A DNA stretch of 64,000 nucleotides from Pseudonocardia kunmingensis (GTDB lineage Bacteria > Actinomycetota > Actinomycetes > Mycobacteriales > Pseudonocardiaceae). The stretch lies in NCBI RefSeq assembly GCF_006716445.1, contig NZ_VFPA01000007.1, positions 62,001 through 126,000 on the forward strand, read 5' to 3'. Both the position numbers and the translations under genes were made by a program. Below, one piece after another: positions 1-7,809 of the stretch. Numbering within the stretch: the stretch's first letter is position 1; each line of letters begins with the position of its first letter. The notes under the pieces are model-generated. The model made no database searches. It was not told the DNA's origin and saw nothing but the letters and a program-made list of their open reading frames with translations.

Positions 1-689
1 CGCGTGGCCCGGGCCAGCGCCACCGCCAGCGTGACGACCGGGCCGTCCAGGGCGGTGACGGCGCTCGTGATCGCCCGTTCCGCCGGTTCGTCCTGGTAGC
101 CCAGCACGACGCGGCACATCCGGTCGGCGATCGCCTGGCTCACCCTGGCCGTGCCGATCGCGTCGAACGGGTTCATCGCCGCGATCAGCCGGAAGTCCTT
201 GCCGGCGTGCACGGTGCCCAGCCGCGGGACGGCGATCTCGCCCTCGGTGAGCACGGTGATGAGGACGTTGAGCGTCTCCTCGGGGACCCGGTTGAGCTCC
301 TCCAGGTAGAGCAGCCCGCCCTCCCGCATGGCCGTGAGCAGGGGCCCGTCGACGAAGCTCGCCGCGAGGTAGCCCTCCGCCAGCACCTGCGCCGGGTCGT
401 ACTGCCCCACCAGCCGCGCGGGCGTCAGCTCCGCGTTGCCCTCGACGAACACGACGCTCTGGCCGGCGTCGCGGGCGATCGCGCGCAACAGCGTGGACTT
501 GCCGGTGCCCGGCGGGCCCTCGATGACCACGTGCCGGCCGGTCGCGAGCGCGACGGTGAGGACCTCGCGCTCGCGACGCAGGCCGACGACGGCGACGTCG
601 GGCCCGGTGCCGATGTTCGCTCCGCCGAGGCTCCGCTCAGCACCGATGCTCGCTCCGCCTGCGCTCCGCTCAGTAGACGATGACGCCAC
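1..689 (-). CDS. MoxR-family AAA+ ATPase, 3' part beyond window
   Basis: The frame runs off the left edge, leaving about 229 N-terminal residues. They show a MoxR-type AAA+ core: Walker A GPPGTGKST, a Walker B strand ending LYLEELNR and a sensor-1 stretch LIAAMNPFD. MoxR ATPases usually pair with a von Willebrand A (CoxE-like) protein to mature metalloenzymes; such a partner would lie outside the window. No ATG fits. The GTG at 687-689 is the best start and overlaps the last 20 bases of the dehydrogenase gene. Residues of about 6-28 are encoded by a 33-bp tandem repeat and look non-conserved, so the exact start is uncertain. Proximity to boxB, a di-iron enzyme, makes a maturation role possible (inference). 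Confidence 0.85.
   Translation of the reverse strand, partial: MASSSTERSAGGASIGAERSLGGANIGTGPDVAVVGLRREREVLTVALATGRHVVIEGPPGTGKSTLLRAIARDAGQSVVFVEGNAELTPARLVGQYDPAQVLAEGYLAASFVDGPLLTAMREGGLLYLEELNRVPEETLNVLITVLTEGEIAVPRLGTVHAGKDFRLIAAMNPFDAIGTARVSQAIADRMCRVVLGYQDEPAERAITSAVTALDGPVVTLAVALARAT
607..672 (-). repeat. Two tandem 33-bp units beginning at a stop codon
   Basis: Units 607-639 and 640-672 match at 27 of 33 positions. Read on the minus strand each begins TGAGCGGAGC and contains GGCGGAGCGA followed by CATCGG. The TGA of the right-hand unit is the stop codon of the alcohol dehydrogenase gene. The units are 11 codons long and add low-complexity residues to the N-terminus of the MoxR protein. 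A shorter relative lies at 10508-10535, again starting at a stop codon. Confidence 0.75.
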
Positions 690-1791
690 GGATGTTCTTG
701 CCGTCGTGCATGTCCTGGTAGCCCTGCGCGATCTCGTCGAGCGAGTAGGTCTTGGTGACCAGCTCGTCGAGCTTGAGCACGCCGTCGCGGTAGAGCTGCA
801 GCTGGCGCAGGATGTCCCAGTTCGGGTTGGACATGCCGAACATGGCGCCCTGCAGCCGCTTCTGGAACAGCGTCAGCTCGGCGATCGAGATCGGGAGGTT
901 CGACTCCGTCATGTCACCCAACCCGGTCACGACGGCGGTCCCCGCCTTCCGGATAGCCCCGAAGGCCTGCGCGACGTGCTCGGAGGTGGTGACGCCGACG
1001 GTGACGATCGCGGAGTCGGCCCCCTGCCCGTTGGTGAACTGCCTGGCGAGCTCGGTGGCCTCGTCCATGGACTCCACCGCGTGCGTGGCGCCGAGCTCCT
1101 GCGCCTTCTCCCGCTTGAACGCGACCGGGTCGACGGCGATGATGTTCGACGCGCCGGCGTGCGCGGCGCCCTGCACCGCGTTGATGCCGATCCCGCCGAT
1201 GCCCATGATGATCACGGTGTGGCCGGGCTGCACCTGCGCGGCGTTGACCGCGGAGCCCCACCCGGTGCCGACACCGCATCCCACCAGGCAGGCCTTGTCC
1301 AACGGGATGTCGTCGGGAACCTTCACCGCGGAGTCCGCGGACACCGTGGTGGTCTGCAGGAACGTCGAGATGCCGCACATCTGGCCCACCGGCTGGCCGC
1401 TGTCGGCGAGCTTCACCCGGAAGTCGGTGGGATCACCCCAGCGCGCCCCCGACAGCAAGGTGGCGCCGAGGTCGCAGAGGTTCTGCATGCCCGAGGCACA
1501 CCAGCGGCAGTGCCCGCAGGCCGGCAGGAACGAGAAGACGACGTGGTCGCCCTCCTTGAGCCCCTTGCCGTTGATGCCCGCCTTCGTGACGATGCCGGCG
1601 CCCTCGTGCCCGCCCGCGAACGGGTAGATGCCCGGCTTCATGTCCCCGGTGGCCATGTGGTCGTCGGAGTGGCACAGGCCCGACGCCACCATCTGGACCT
1701 GGACCTCGTTCTCACGGGGGTCGTCGATCTCGAGATCCACGACCTCGTACGTGCCCGGTGCCTGCCGGATGATCGCGCCACGCGTCTGCAA
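670..1791 (-). CDS. NDMA-dependent zinc alcohol dehydrogenase (Rxyl_3153-like)
   Basis: The 373-residue protein is a zinc-dependent medium-chain alcohol dehydrogenase. Catalytic zinc residues sit in GLCHSD (Cys40) and GHEGAG (His62, Glu63), structural zinc cysteines at 92, 95, 98 and 106, and the nucleotide fold in IMGIGGIGINA. Sequence and length resemble the group that needs NDMA as artificial acceptor in vitro and is linked to the redox cofactor mycofactocin (family knowledge). The start is a TTG at 1789-1791 preceded by AAGGGAG at good spacing; no ATG suits the conserved start QTRGAI. It diverges from benzoate-CoA ligase, so it may oxidise an aromatic alcohol feeding that pathway (inference). 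The open frame continues far upstream, but that part is antisense to the ligase. Confidence 0.88.
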   Translation of the reverse strand: MQTRGAIIRQAPGTYEVVDLEIDDPRENEVQVQMVASGLCHSDDHMATGDMKPGIYPFAGGHEGAGIVTKAGINGKGLKEGDHVVFSFLPACGHCRWCASGMQNLCDLGATLLSGARWGDPTDFRVKLADSGQPVGQMCGISTFLQTTTVSADSAVKVPDDIPLDKACLVGCGVGTGWGSAVNAAQVQPGHTVIIMGIGGIGINAVQGAAHAGASNIIAVDPVAFKREKAQELGATHAVESMDEATELARQFTNGQGADSAIVTVGVTTSEHVAQAFGAIRKAGTAVVTGLGDMTESNLPISIAELTLFQKRLQGAMFGMSNPNWDILRQLQLYRDGVLKLDELVTKTYSLDEIAQGYQDMHDGKNIRGVIVY

Positions 1792-1887
1792 TGTCTTCTC
1801 CCTTGAAGAGCGGTCGGATCTCCGTCGTTCATAGCAGCGTGTGCATGGGTGGGGGAAGCACCGAGGAGGCGGATCTTCTACGGAACG

Positions 1888-1915
1888 TTGACGCAGCGTG
1901 AGCGGACAGTAGAGT
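1888..1915 (+). promoter_or_regulatory. Putative sigma-70-type promoter of benzoate-CoA ligase
   Basis: TTGACG (1888-1893) and TAGAGT (1910-1915) are separated by 16 bases, 35 bases before the ATG at 1951. The layout matches the TTGCCG-N16-TAGACT pair before boxC at 4637-4664. This is a pattern match only. Confidence 0.45.
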
Positions 1916-1950
1916 TCGGACCCACCCGTGATCGGACCGGAGCCGCTCCC

Positions 1951-3546
1951 ATGACGGAACTGTTCAACGCCGCTTCCTATCTCACCGAGCGCCGCGTCGA
2001 CGCCGGAGACGCCGATCGGGTGGCGCTGCGCCACCACCGCGGTACGCACACCTACGCCGAGCTCACGGCCGAGGTCCGGCGGGTCGCCGCGGGCCTGGCC
2101 GGGATCGGGGTTCGCCCCGAGGAACGCGTCCTGCTGTGCATGGCCGACGACGTCGAGCTCGCCACCGGCATCCTCGCCGCCATGTACCTGGGCGCGGTCG
2201 CCGTGCCCGCGTCGACGATGCTCACCGCCCGCGAGCTGGCGACCCTCGTCGTCGACTCCCGCGCCCGGGTGCTGGTGGGCAGCCCGCAGTTCGCCGAGCA
2301 GGTGACGACGGCCGCGGCCGACGCCCCCGACCTGCGGCACGTGGTGCTCACCGGCGACACCGCGCCCGACGTGCCGGGCACGACCGGCCTCACCTGGGAG
2401 GCGCTGCGGAGCGCCGAACCGCTCGCCGCGCCGTACCCGACGTGGGACGAGTCGCCCGCGCTGTGGCTCTACACCTCCGGCACCACGGGGACGCCGAAGG
2501 GCGCGATGCACCGCCACACCGACATCCGCCACGTCTGCGAGACCTACGGCGCCCAGGTGCTCGGCGTCGGCCGCGACGACGTCTGCCTGTCGGTGGCGAA
2601 GCTGTTCTTCGCCTACGGCATCGGCAACTCGCTGTTCTTCCCGCTCTCGGTGGGCGCGAGCAGCGTGCTGGAGCCGTCGCGGCCGCACCCGGGGCTGTAC
2701 GCGCAGCGGGTGGCCGAGCACGGCGTCACGCTCTTCTTCGGCGGCCCGAGCTTCTGGGGCCCGCTGATGGCCGCCGACCTGCCGCGCGAGGCCTTCGCGA
2801 CCGTCCGCAACGGGGTCTCGGCAGGTGAGACCCTCCCGGCGCGCATGTTCCACGGCGTCCGCGAGCAGTACGGCTTCGAGATCCTCGACGGCATCGGCTC
2901 CACCGAGGCCCTGCACATCTTCATCTCCAACATCGCGGGCAAGGTGGTGCCGGGCAGCTCCGGCTTCCCGGTGCCCGGCTACGAGGTGCAGCTGCGCCGC
3001 CACGACGGCAGCGTGATCGACGGCGCAGGCGAGCCGGGGATGCTCTACGTCGCGGGCGAGTCGCTGTGCACCGGCTACTGGTGCCGCACCAGCGTCAACC
3101 GCGCGGTGTTCCACGGCGAGTGGATGCGCACCGGCGACCAGTACGTGCGGGGCGAGGACGGCAGCTGGACCTGCCTCGGCCGCGCGGACGACGTGCTCAA
3201 GGTCGGCGGGATCTGGGTGAGCCCCACCGAGGTCGAGGCCCGGCTGCTGGAACACCCCGCCCTGGCCGAGGCCGTCGTCGTGGGGGTGCCGGACGAGGAC
3301 GGCCTGGACAAGCCGGTGGCCTACGTCGTCGCCCGCCCCGGCGCGACGGTCGACCCGGACGAGGTGATCGCCTTCTGCCGCGCGGGCCTGGCGGCGTTCA
3401 AGCGCCCCCGCGCGGTCGTCCAGGTCGAGCAGCTCCCCCGCACGGGCACGGGCAAGATCCAGCGCTACCGCCTCCGCGAGCAGGCGAAGGCCGAGCTGAC
3501 CCCGGCACCGACGACGGCGTCGGAGGTGGCGGAGGCCAAGGCCTGA
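1951..3546 (+). CDS. bclA: Benzoate-CoA ligase family protein
   Basis: An ANL-superfamily AMP-forming acyl-CoA ligase of 531 residues. The P-loop-like A3 motif YTSGTTGTPKG is at about residues 174-184, the adenylate motif region reads GIGSTEALHIF, and the catalytic lysine motif RTGTGKIQRYR is near the C-terminus. The segment after A3 (AKLFFAYGIGNSLFFPL) is typical of benzoate-CoA ligases. It would convert benzoate or a close analogue to the CoA ester that BoxB/BoxC then process. ATG 1951 follows a weak CGGAG site. The gene runs in the same direction as boxC/boxB but is separated from them by the oppositely oriented DUF559 gene. A related aryl or 4-hydroxybenzoate substrate cannot be excluded. 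Confidence 0.85.
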   Translation: MTELFNAASYLTERRVDAGDADRVALRHHRGTHTYAELTAEVRRVAAGLAGIGVRPEERVLLCMADDVELATGILAAMYLGAVAVPASTMLTARELATLVVDSRARVLVGSPQFAEQVTTAAADAPDLRHVVLTGDTAPDVPGTTGLTWEALRSAEPLAAPYPTWDESPALWLYTSGTTGTPKGAMHRHTDIRHVCETYGAQVLGVGRDDVCLSVAKLFFAYGIGNSLFFPLSVGASSVLEPSRPHPGLYAQRVAEHGVTLFFGGPSFWGPLMAADLPREAFATVRNGVSAGETLPARMFHGVREQYGFEILDGIGSTEALHIFISNIAGKVVPGSSGFPVPGYEVQLRRHDGSVIDGAGEPGMLYVAGESLCTGYWCRTSVNRAVFHGEWMRTGDQYVRGEDGSWTCLGRADDVLKVGGIWVSPTEVEARLLEHPALAEAVVVGVPDEDGLDKPVAYVVARPGATVDPDEVIAFCRAGLAAFKRPRAVVQVEQLPRTGTGKIQRYRLREQAKAELTPAPTTASEVAEAKA

Positions 3547-3553
3547 CCCGCCG

Positions 3554-3619
3554 TGATCGCGAGGTCGGCGCGTTCCCGGGCGGATTCCGCCCGCGATTGC
3601 GCCGAAGTTCTGATCATGC
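3554..3619. repeat. Palindromic repeat family A, copy 1 (left of DUF559 gene)
   Basis: A 66-bp imperfect palindrome with core TCGGCGCGTTCCCGGGCGGA paired with CCGCCCGCGATTGCGCCGAA and ending in TGATCATG. It aligns with copy 2 at 4551-4617 in the same orientation with roughly eight differences. The stop codon of the DUF559 gene (3614-3616) lies inside its TGATCA end. Confidence 0.8.
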
Positions 3620-4504
3620 GCGGGCGTGGGCGGCGACCAGCGCGGCGCGGATCTCGGCGATCACGTACTGCGGTCGGTTCACGAGGTCGTGCCAGGTGAA
3701 GCGGAGGAGCTTCCAGCCGGCACGGACGAGTGCGTTGCCCTTCTGCCGGTCGGCCCGGAAGCGGTCCACGTCGGAGTGGTGGGCCCACCCGTCGAACTCG
3801 ATGGCCACCTTCGCGTCCGGGAACGCGACATCGATCGTCCAGCGCTCGAACGGCACGCCCCGCTGCCAGCCGGTCAACCCGGCACCGCGGAGGAGGGCGA
3901 TCAGTCGCCGCTCAGCAGCCGAGTCGGCGCGGTCGGCGGCTGCGATGAGCAGGGCGCCGGTGCGCGCAGCGCCGTAGGCAGCCATGTTCCGGCAGTACGC
4001 CTGGTAGAGCTCGTCGAACCTGACGTGCTTCTGCAGAGCACGATCGAGGAAGGCCGAACCGTCGGGAAGGGTTGCCGCGGTCTCCAGGACCGCCAGCGGC
4101 GCCGCGGTGCACCAGATGCCGTCGACGTGGGCCCGGTCGAGGTCGGCGAGGTCGCGGCGGCGGACCCGCACGCCGGGGTAGCCGCGCAACCCGAGCCGCC
4201 GCGGCACGGTCACCGCGATCTCGGCCGGCGCACTCCCCAGGAACCCGTGCCACCACGCCGCAGCCGGTCCGCAGACGGTCGCGTACTCCCCGCCCCACAG
4301 CCCCGCGGCCCGGATGCGCGCCCGGTCGGTGAGCCGGTGCCCCGCAGCCAGGTAGACCCGCGGGGCGAGCCGGGACCACCCCTGCTCCCGGGCCCGCCGC
4401 CGCAGCACGCTCTCGTCGAGGCCGCACCGCACGAGCTGGGCGGTGGTGACCAGGCCGTCCTGGGCGGCGATGAGCGCGAGGAGGTCGGCCATGACCGGCA
4501 GCAT
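3614..4504 (-). CDS. DUF559 (Vsr-like) domain protein with AbiEi-like N-terminus
   Basis: A 296-residue protein. The N-terminal part (ALIAAQDGLVTTAQLVRCGL and following) resembles the winged-helix AbiEi antitoxin-type domain. The C-terminal part carries a DUF559 nuclease-like fold: ERWTIDVAFPDAKVAIEFDG, then WAHHSDVDRFRADRQKGNAL and WKLLRFTWHDL, the D-(x)n-ExD and arginine/tryptophan pattern related to very-short-patch repair endonucleases. DNA cleavage activity is family-based inference. The gene lies alone and opposite to its neighbours, between two copies of palindromic repeat A, and its stop codon is part of copy 1. ATG 4504 and ATG 4492 are both possible starts; neither has a clear ribosome site. 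It looks like a self-contained unit inserted into the benzoate locus. Confidence 0.8.
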   Translation of the reverse strand: MLPVMADLLALIAAQDGLVTTAQLVRCGLDESVLRRRAREQGWSRLAPRVYLAAGHRLTDRARIRAAGLWGGEYATVCGPAAAWWHGFLGSAPAEIAVTVPRRLGLRGYPGVRVRRRDLADLDRAHVDGIWCTAAPLAVLETAATLPDGSAFLDRALQKHVRFDELYQAYCRNMAAYGAARTGALLIAAADRADSAAERRLIALLRGAGLTGWQRGVPFERWTIDVAFPDAKVAIEFDGWAHHSDVDRFRADRQKGNALVRAGWKLLRFTWHDLVNRPQYVIAEIRAALVAAHARA

Positions 4505-4550
4505 CGCCCGCGGCAGGCGCGCCCCGTGGCCGTTTCGCCGAACTCACCAT

Positions 4551-4617
4551 CATGATCAGGAGTTCGGCGCGTTCCCGGGCGGAATCCGCCCGCGAATGCG
4601 CCGAACTCCTGATCATG
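4551..4617. repeat. Palindromic repeat family A, copy 2 (right of DUF559 gene)
   Basis: A nearly perfect 67-bp palindrome running from CATGATCAGGAGTTCGGCGC to GCGCCGAACTCCTGATCATG. A further inverted match, CGCCGAACTC at 4536-4545 against GAGTTCGGCG at 4560-4569, makes the right side compound. Together with copy 1 it brackets the DUF559 gene. Confidence 0.85.
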
Positions 4618-4636
4618 CTCGACGTTCTACATCCAC

Positions 4637-4664
4637 TTGCCGTTCTGTCGCTTGACTGTAGACT
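4637..4664 (+). promoter_or_regulatory. Putative promoter of boxC-boxB
   Basis: TTGCCG (4637-4642) and TAGACT (4659-4664) with a 16-base spacer lie just right of repeat copy 2, in a locally AT-richer stretch. AGGAGG at 4688-4693 provides the boxC ribosome binding site. Pattern evidence only. Confidence 0.4.
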
Positions 4665-4703
4665 GACGCAGGTCCCCGCGCCGCCGCAGGAGGTCCGTCA
4701 CCG

Positions 4704-6380
4704 ATGACCAGCAGCGCAGAACCGGCCGTCTCCTTCGACGCCGATCCGGGCTCCTACCGCCACTGGCAGCTCGACGTGCAGGGTGAGGTCGCCTACCTGC
4801 GCCTCGACGTCGCCGAGGACGGCGGGCTGGTGCCCGGCTACGAGCTGAAGATGAACAGCTACGACCTGGGCGTCGACATCGAGCTGCACGACGCCGTCCA
4901 GCGGCTGCGCTTCTCCCACCCGCAGGTGCGGGCCGTCGTGCTCACCAGCGCGAAGGACCGCAACTTCTGCGCGGGCGCCAACATCCGGATGCTGGCCCAG
5001 AGCAGCCACCCGTGGAAGGTGAACTTCTGCAAGTTCACCAACGAGACCCGCAACGAGATCGAGGACGCCACGGCCCACTCGGGCCAGACCTGGATCGCCG
5101 CACTGAACGGCACCGCGGCCGGCGGCGGGTACGAGATGGCGTTGGCGTGCGAGCAGATCCTGCTGGTCGACGACAACTCCTCGGCCGTCGCGTTGCCGGA
5201 GGTGCCGCTGCTCGGCGTGCTGCCCGGCACCGGCGGGCTCACCCGCGTCACCGACAAGCGCCGGGTGCGCAAGGACCGCGCCGACGTCTTCGCCACCCGC
5301 TCGGAGGGCATCCGCGGGAAGCAGGCCGTCGAGTGGCGGCTCGTCGACGAGGTGGTCCCGAAGCGGCGCTGGGACGAGACCGTGGCCGAGCGCGCCGCCG
5401 AGGCCGCCGCGCGCTCCTCCCGCCCGGCCGACGCCCGCGGGATCGAGCTGCCCCCGCTGCAGCGGGAGGAGGGCGCCGACGGCATCCGCTACCGGCACGT
5501 CGAGGCGCGGTTCGACCGGAACGCGGGCTTGGTCGAGATCACGGTGCACGGCCCGGAGGGCGACGTGCCCGACACCGTGGGCCGCGTGCACGAGCTGGGC
5601 GCGGACTTCTGGCCGCTCGCCATGACCCGCGAGCTGGACGACCTGGTGCTGCGGCTGCGCGCCAACGAGCAGGAGCTCGGCACGTGGGTCGTCCGCACGA
5701 AGGGCGACGTCGAGGACGCGCTGGCGTTCGAGCGGGTGATCGCCGAGCATTCCCGCGACTGGCTGGTCAACGAGGTCCGGCACTACTTCAAGCGGGTGCT
5801 CAAGCGGCTCGACGTCACCTCCCGCTCGCTGATCGCGCTGATCGAGCCCGGCTCGTGCTTCGCCGGGGCGCTGCTGGAGCTCGCGCTGGCCTGCGACCGG
5901 CAGTACGTGCTCGACGGCTTCCTCGAGGAGGACTCCCAGGAGGGCGAGCCGGCCCAGATCGTGTTGTCCGACAGCAACTTCGGCACGTTCCCGATGGGCA
6001 ACGGCCTCTCCCGGCTCGCCTCGCGGTTCTACGGCGACGACGACCACGTGGCCAAGCTGCGCCAGGAGACCGGCCGCCGGATCGACGCCGCCGAGGCGCT
6101 GGAGCTGGGCCTGGTCACCGACGCCCCCGACGACATCGACTGGGAGGACGAGATCCGGATCCTGCTGGAGGAGCGGGCGGCGCTGAGCCCGGACGCCCTC
6201 ACCGGCATGGAGGCCAACCACCGGTTCGTCGGCCCGGAGACCATGGAGACGCGGATCTTCGCGCGGCTCTCCGCATGGCAGAACTGGATCTTCGTACGAC
6301 CCAACGCGGCGGGCCCCGAGGGCGCGCTGCGCCGGTACGGCACGGGCCGCAGGGCCGACTTCGACCGCAGGCGGGTGTGA
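4704..6380 (+). CDS. boxC: Benzoyl-CoA-dihydrodiol lyase / 2,3-epoxybenzoyl-CoA dihydrolase
   Basis: The 558-residue protein has the unusual double crotonase architecture of BoxC: an N-terminal enoyl-CoA hydratase-like domain (VRAVVLTSAKDRNFCAGANI, then ALNGTAAGGGYEMALAC near residues 130-150) followed by a second degenerate crotonase half. BoxC opens the ring of 2,3-epoxybenzoyl-CoA, giving 3,4-didehydroadipyl-CoA semialdehyde and formate in the aerobic benzoyl-CoA (box) pathway (established knowledge). Length matches the family. ATG 4704 follows AGGAGG at good spacing. boxB begins one base after its stop, so the two are cotranscribed. The ring-oxidising partner BoxB is adjacent, which makes this assignment strong. 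Confidence 0.93.
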   Translation: MTSSAEPAVSFDADPGSYRHWQLDVQGEVAYLRLDVAEDGGLVPGYELKMNSYDLGVDIELHDAVQRLRFSHPQVRAVVLTSAKDRNFCAGANIRMLAQSSHPWKVNFCKFTNETRNEIEDATAHSGQTWIAALNGTAAGGGYEMALACEQILLVDDNSSAVALPEVPLLGVLPGTGGLTRVTDKRRVRKDRADVFATRSEGIRGKQAVEWRLVDEVVPKRRWDETVAERAAEAAARSSRPADARGIELPPLQREEGADGIRYRHVEARFDRNAGLVEITVHGPEGDVPDTVGRVHELGADFWPLAMTRELDDLVLRLRANEQELGTWVVRTKGDVEDALAFERVIAEHSRDWLVNEVRHYFKRVLKRLDVTSRSLIALIEPGSCFAGALLELALACDRQYVLDGFLEEDSQEGEPAQIVLSDSNFGTFPMGNGLSRLASRFYGDDDHVAKLRQETGRRIDAAEALELGLVTDAPDDIDWEDEIRILLEERAALSPDALTGMEANHRFVGPETMETRIFARLSAWQNWIFVRPNAAGPEGALRRYGTGRRADFDRRRV

Positions 6381-6381
6381 C

Positions 6382-7794
6382 ATGTCGATCGACTACTCCG
6401 AGAAGATCCCGAACAACGTCGACCTGGCGGGCGACCGCAAGCTGCAGCGCGCGCTGGAGTCGTGGCAGCCCAACTTCCTGAACTGGTGGAAGACGATGGG
6501 CCCGGCCGTGCCCACGGAGGACGTCTACCTGCGCACGGCCGTGGCCGTCGGGCGCGAGGGGTGGGCGCACTTCGACCACGTGCCGATGGACGAGTACCGC
6601 TGGGGCGTCTTCCTCGCCGAGCGCAACAGCGACCGCCGCATCGCCTTCGGTGAGCAGAAGGGCGAGCCGGTGTGGCAGCAGGTGCCCGGCGAGTACCGCG
6701 CCGACCTGCAGCGCCTCATCGTCATCCAGGGCGACACGGAACCGGCTTCGGTGGAGCAGCAGCGCCGCCTCGGCGAGACCGCGCCGTCGCTGTACGACCT
6801 GCGCAACCTCTTCCAGGTCAACGTCGAGGAGGGCCGCCACCTCTGGGCGATGGTCTACCTGCTGCACGCCTACTTCGGCCGCGCCGGGCGGGAGGAGGCC
6901 GAGGCGCTGCTGCACCGCAACTCCGGCGATCTGGACAGCCCCCGCATCCTCGGCGCCTTCAACGAGGAGACGCCGGACTGGCTGTCGTTCTTCATGTTCA
7001 CCTACTTCACCGACCGGGACGGGAAGTACCAGCTCGGCACGCTGAAGGAGTCGGCGTTCGACCCGCTGTCGCGCACCTGCGAGTTCATGCTCAAGGAGGA
7101 GGCGCACCACATGTTCGTCGGCACCACGGGTGTCGACCGCGTGGTGGCGCGCACGGCCGAGCTGATGCGCGAGTACGACACCGAGGACATCGCCCCGCAC
7201 GGGGGCATCCCGCTCGACGTCGTCCAGAAGTACATCAACTTCCACTACTCGGTGTCGCTGGACCTGTTCGGCTCCGAACGCTCCACCAACGCCGCGAACT
7301 ACTTCACCGCCGGGCTCAAGGGCCGCTGGCAGGAGGAGCGCCGCAAGGACGACCACGTCCTCACCGAGGACGCCGCGCACATCGACGTCGTGCGCGACGG
7401 GGAGATCACCACGGACGAGGTGTCCGCGCTGCTGGCGCTGAACCACGACCTGCGCCGCGAGTACATCGCCGACTGCGAGACCGGGCTCAAGCGCTGGAAC
7501 CGCGTGCTCGACAAGGCCGGCATCACGCGGCGGCTGTACCTGCCGCACGTCGGGTTCAACCGCGAGGTGGGCCAGTTCGCCGACCACCACGTCACGCCGA
7601 AGGGCGACCTGATCGGCGCGGACGTCTGGGAGGCGAGCAAGGACCGCTGGCTGCCCAGCGAGGCCGACAAGACCCACGTGCGGAGCCTGATGCGCCCGGT
7701 CTACGAGCCCGGCAAGATCGCCGGCTGGATCGCACCGCCCTCCAAGGGCATCAACGACAAGCCCGTGGAGTACGAGTACGTGCGCTTCCCCTGA
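6382..7794 (+). CDS. boxB: Benzoyl-CoA 2,3-epoxidase, di-iron subunit
   Basis: At 470 residues it matches BoxB, the di-iron epoxidase that converts benzoyl-CoA to 2,3-epoxybenzoyl-CoA using oxygen and electrons from BoxA. All expected iron ligands fall at the positions I recall for the characterised enzyme: Glu120, Glu150, His153, Asp211, Glu240 and His243, in the contexts NVEEGRH and KEEAHH. It starts one base after boxC and probably depends on translational coupling. No gene for the reductase BoxA or the aldehyde dehydrogenase BoxD follows; the next gene is convergent. Electrons must therefore come from a BoxA encoded elsewhere or from another reductase (inference). Confidence 0.95.
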   Translation: MSIDYSEKIPNNVDLAGDRKLQRALESWQPNFLNWWKTMGPAVPTEDVYLRTAVAVGREGWAHFDHVPMDEYRWGVFLAERNSDRRIAFGEQKGEPVWQQVPGEYRADLQRLIVIQGDTEPASVEQQRRLGETAPSLYDLRNLFQVNVEEGRHLWAMVYLLHAYFGRAGREEAEALLHRNSGDLDSPRILGAFNEETPDWLSFFMFTYFTDRDGKYQLGTLKESAFDPLSRTCEFMLKEEAHHMFVGTTGVDRVVARTAELMREYDTEDIAPHGGIPLDVVQKYINFHYSVSLDLFGSERSTNAANYFTAGLKGRWQEERRKDDHVLTEDAAHIDVVRDGEITTDEVSALLALNHDLRREYIADCETGLKRWNRVLDKAGITRRLYLPHVGFNREVGQFADHHVTPKGDLIGADVWEASKDRWLPSEADKTHVRSLMRPVYEPGKIAGWIAPPSKGINDKPVEYEYVRFP

Positions 7795-7809
7795 GCCCCG
7801 CCCCCGCGG

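Noticed and set aside
1792..3255. Upstream extension of the alcohol dehydrogenase frame to about 860 residues
   Set aside because: The extension is antisense to benzoate-CoA ligase; the TTG at 1789-1791 has a proper ribosome site and fits the family length.
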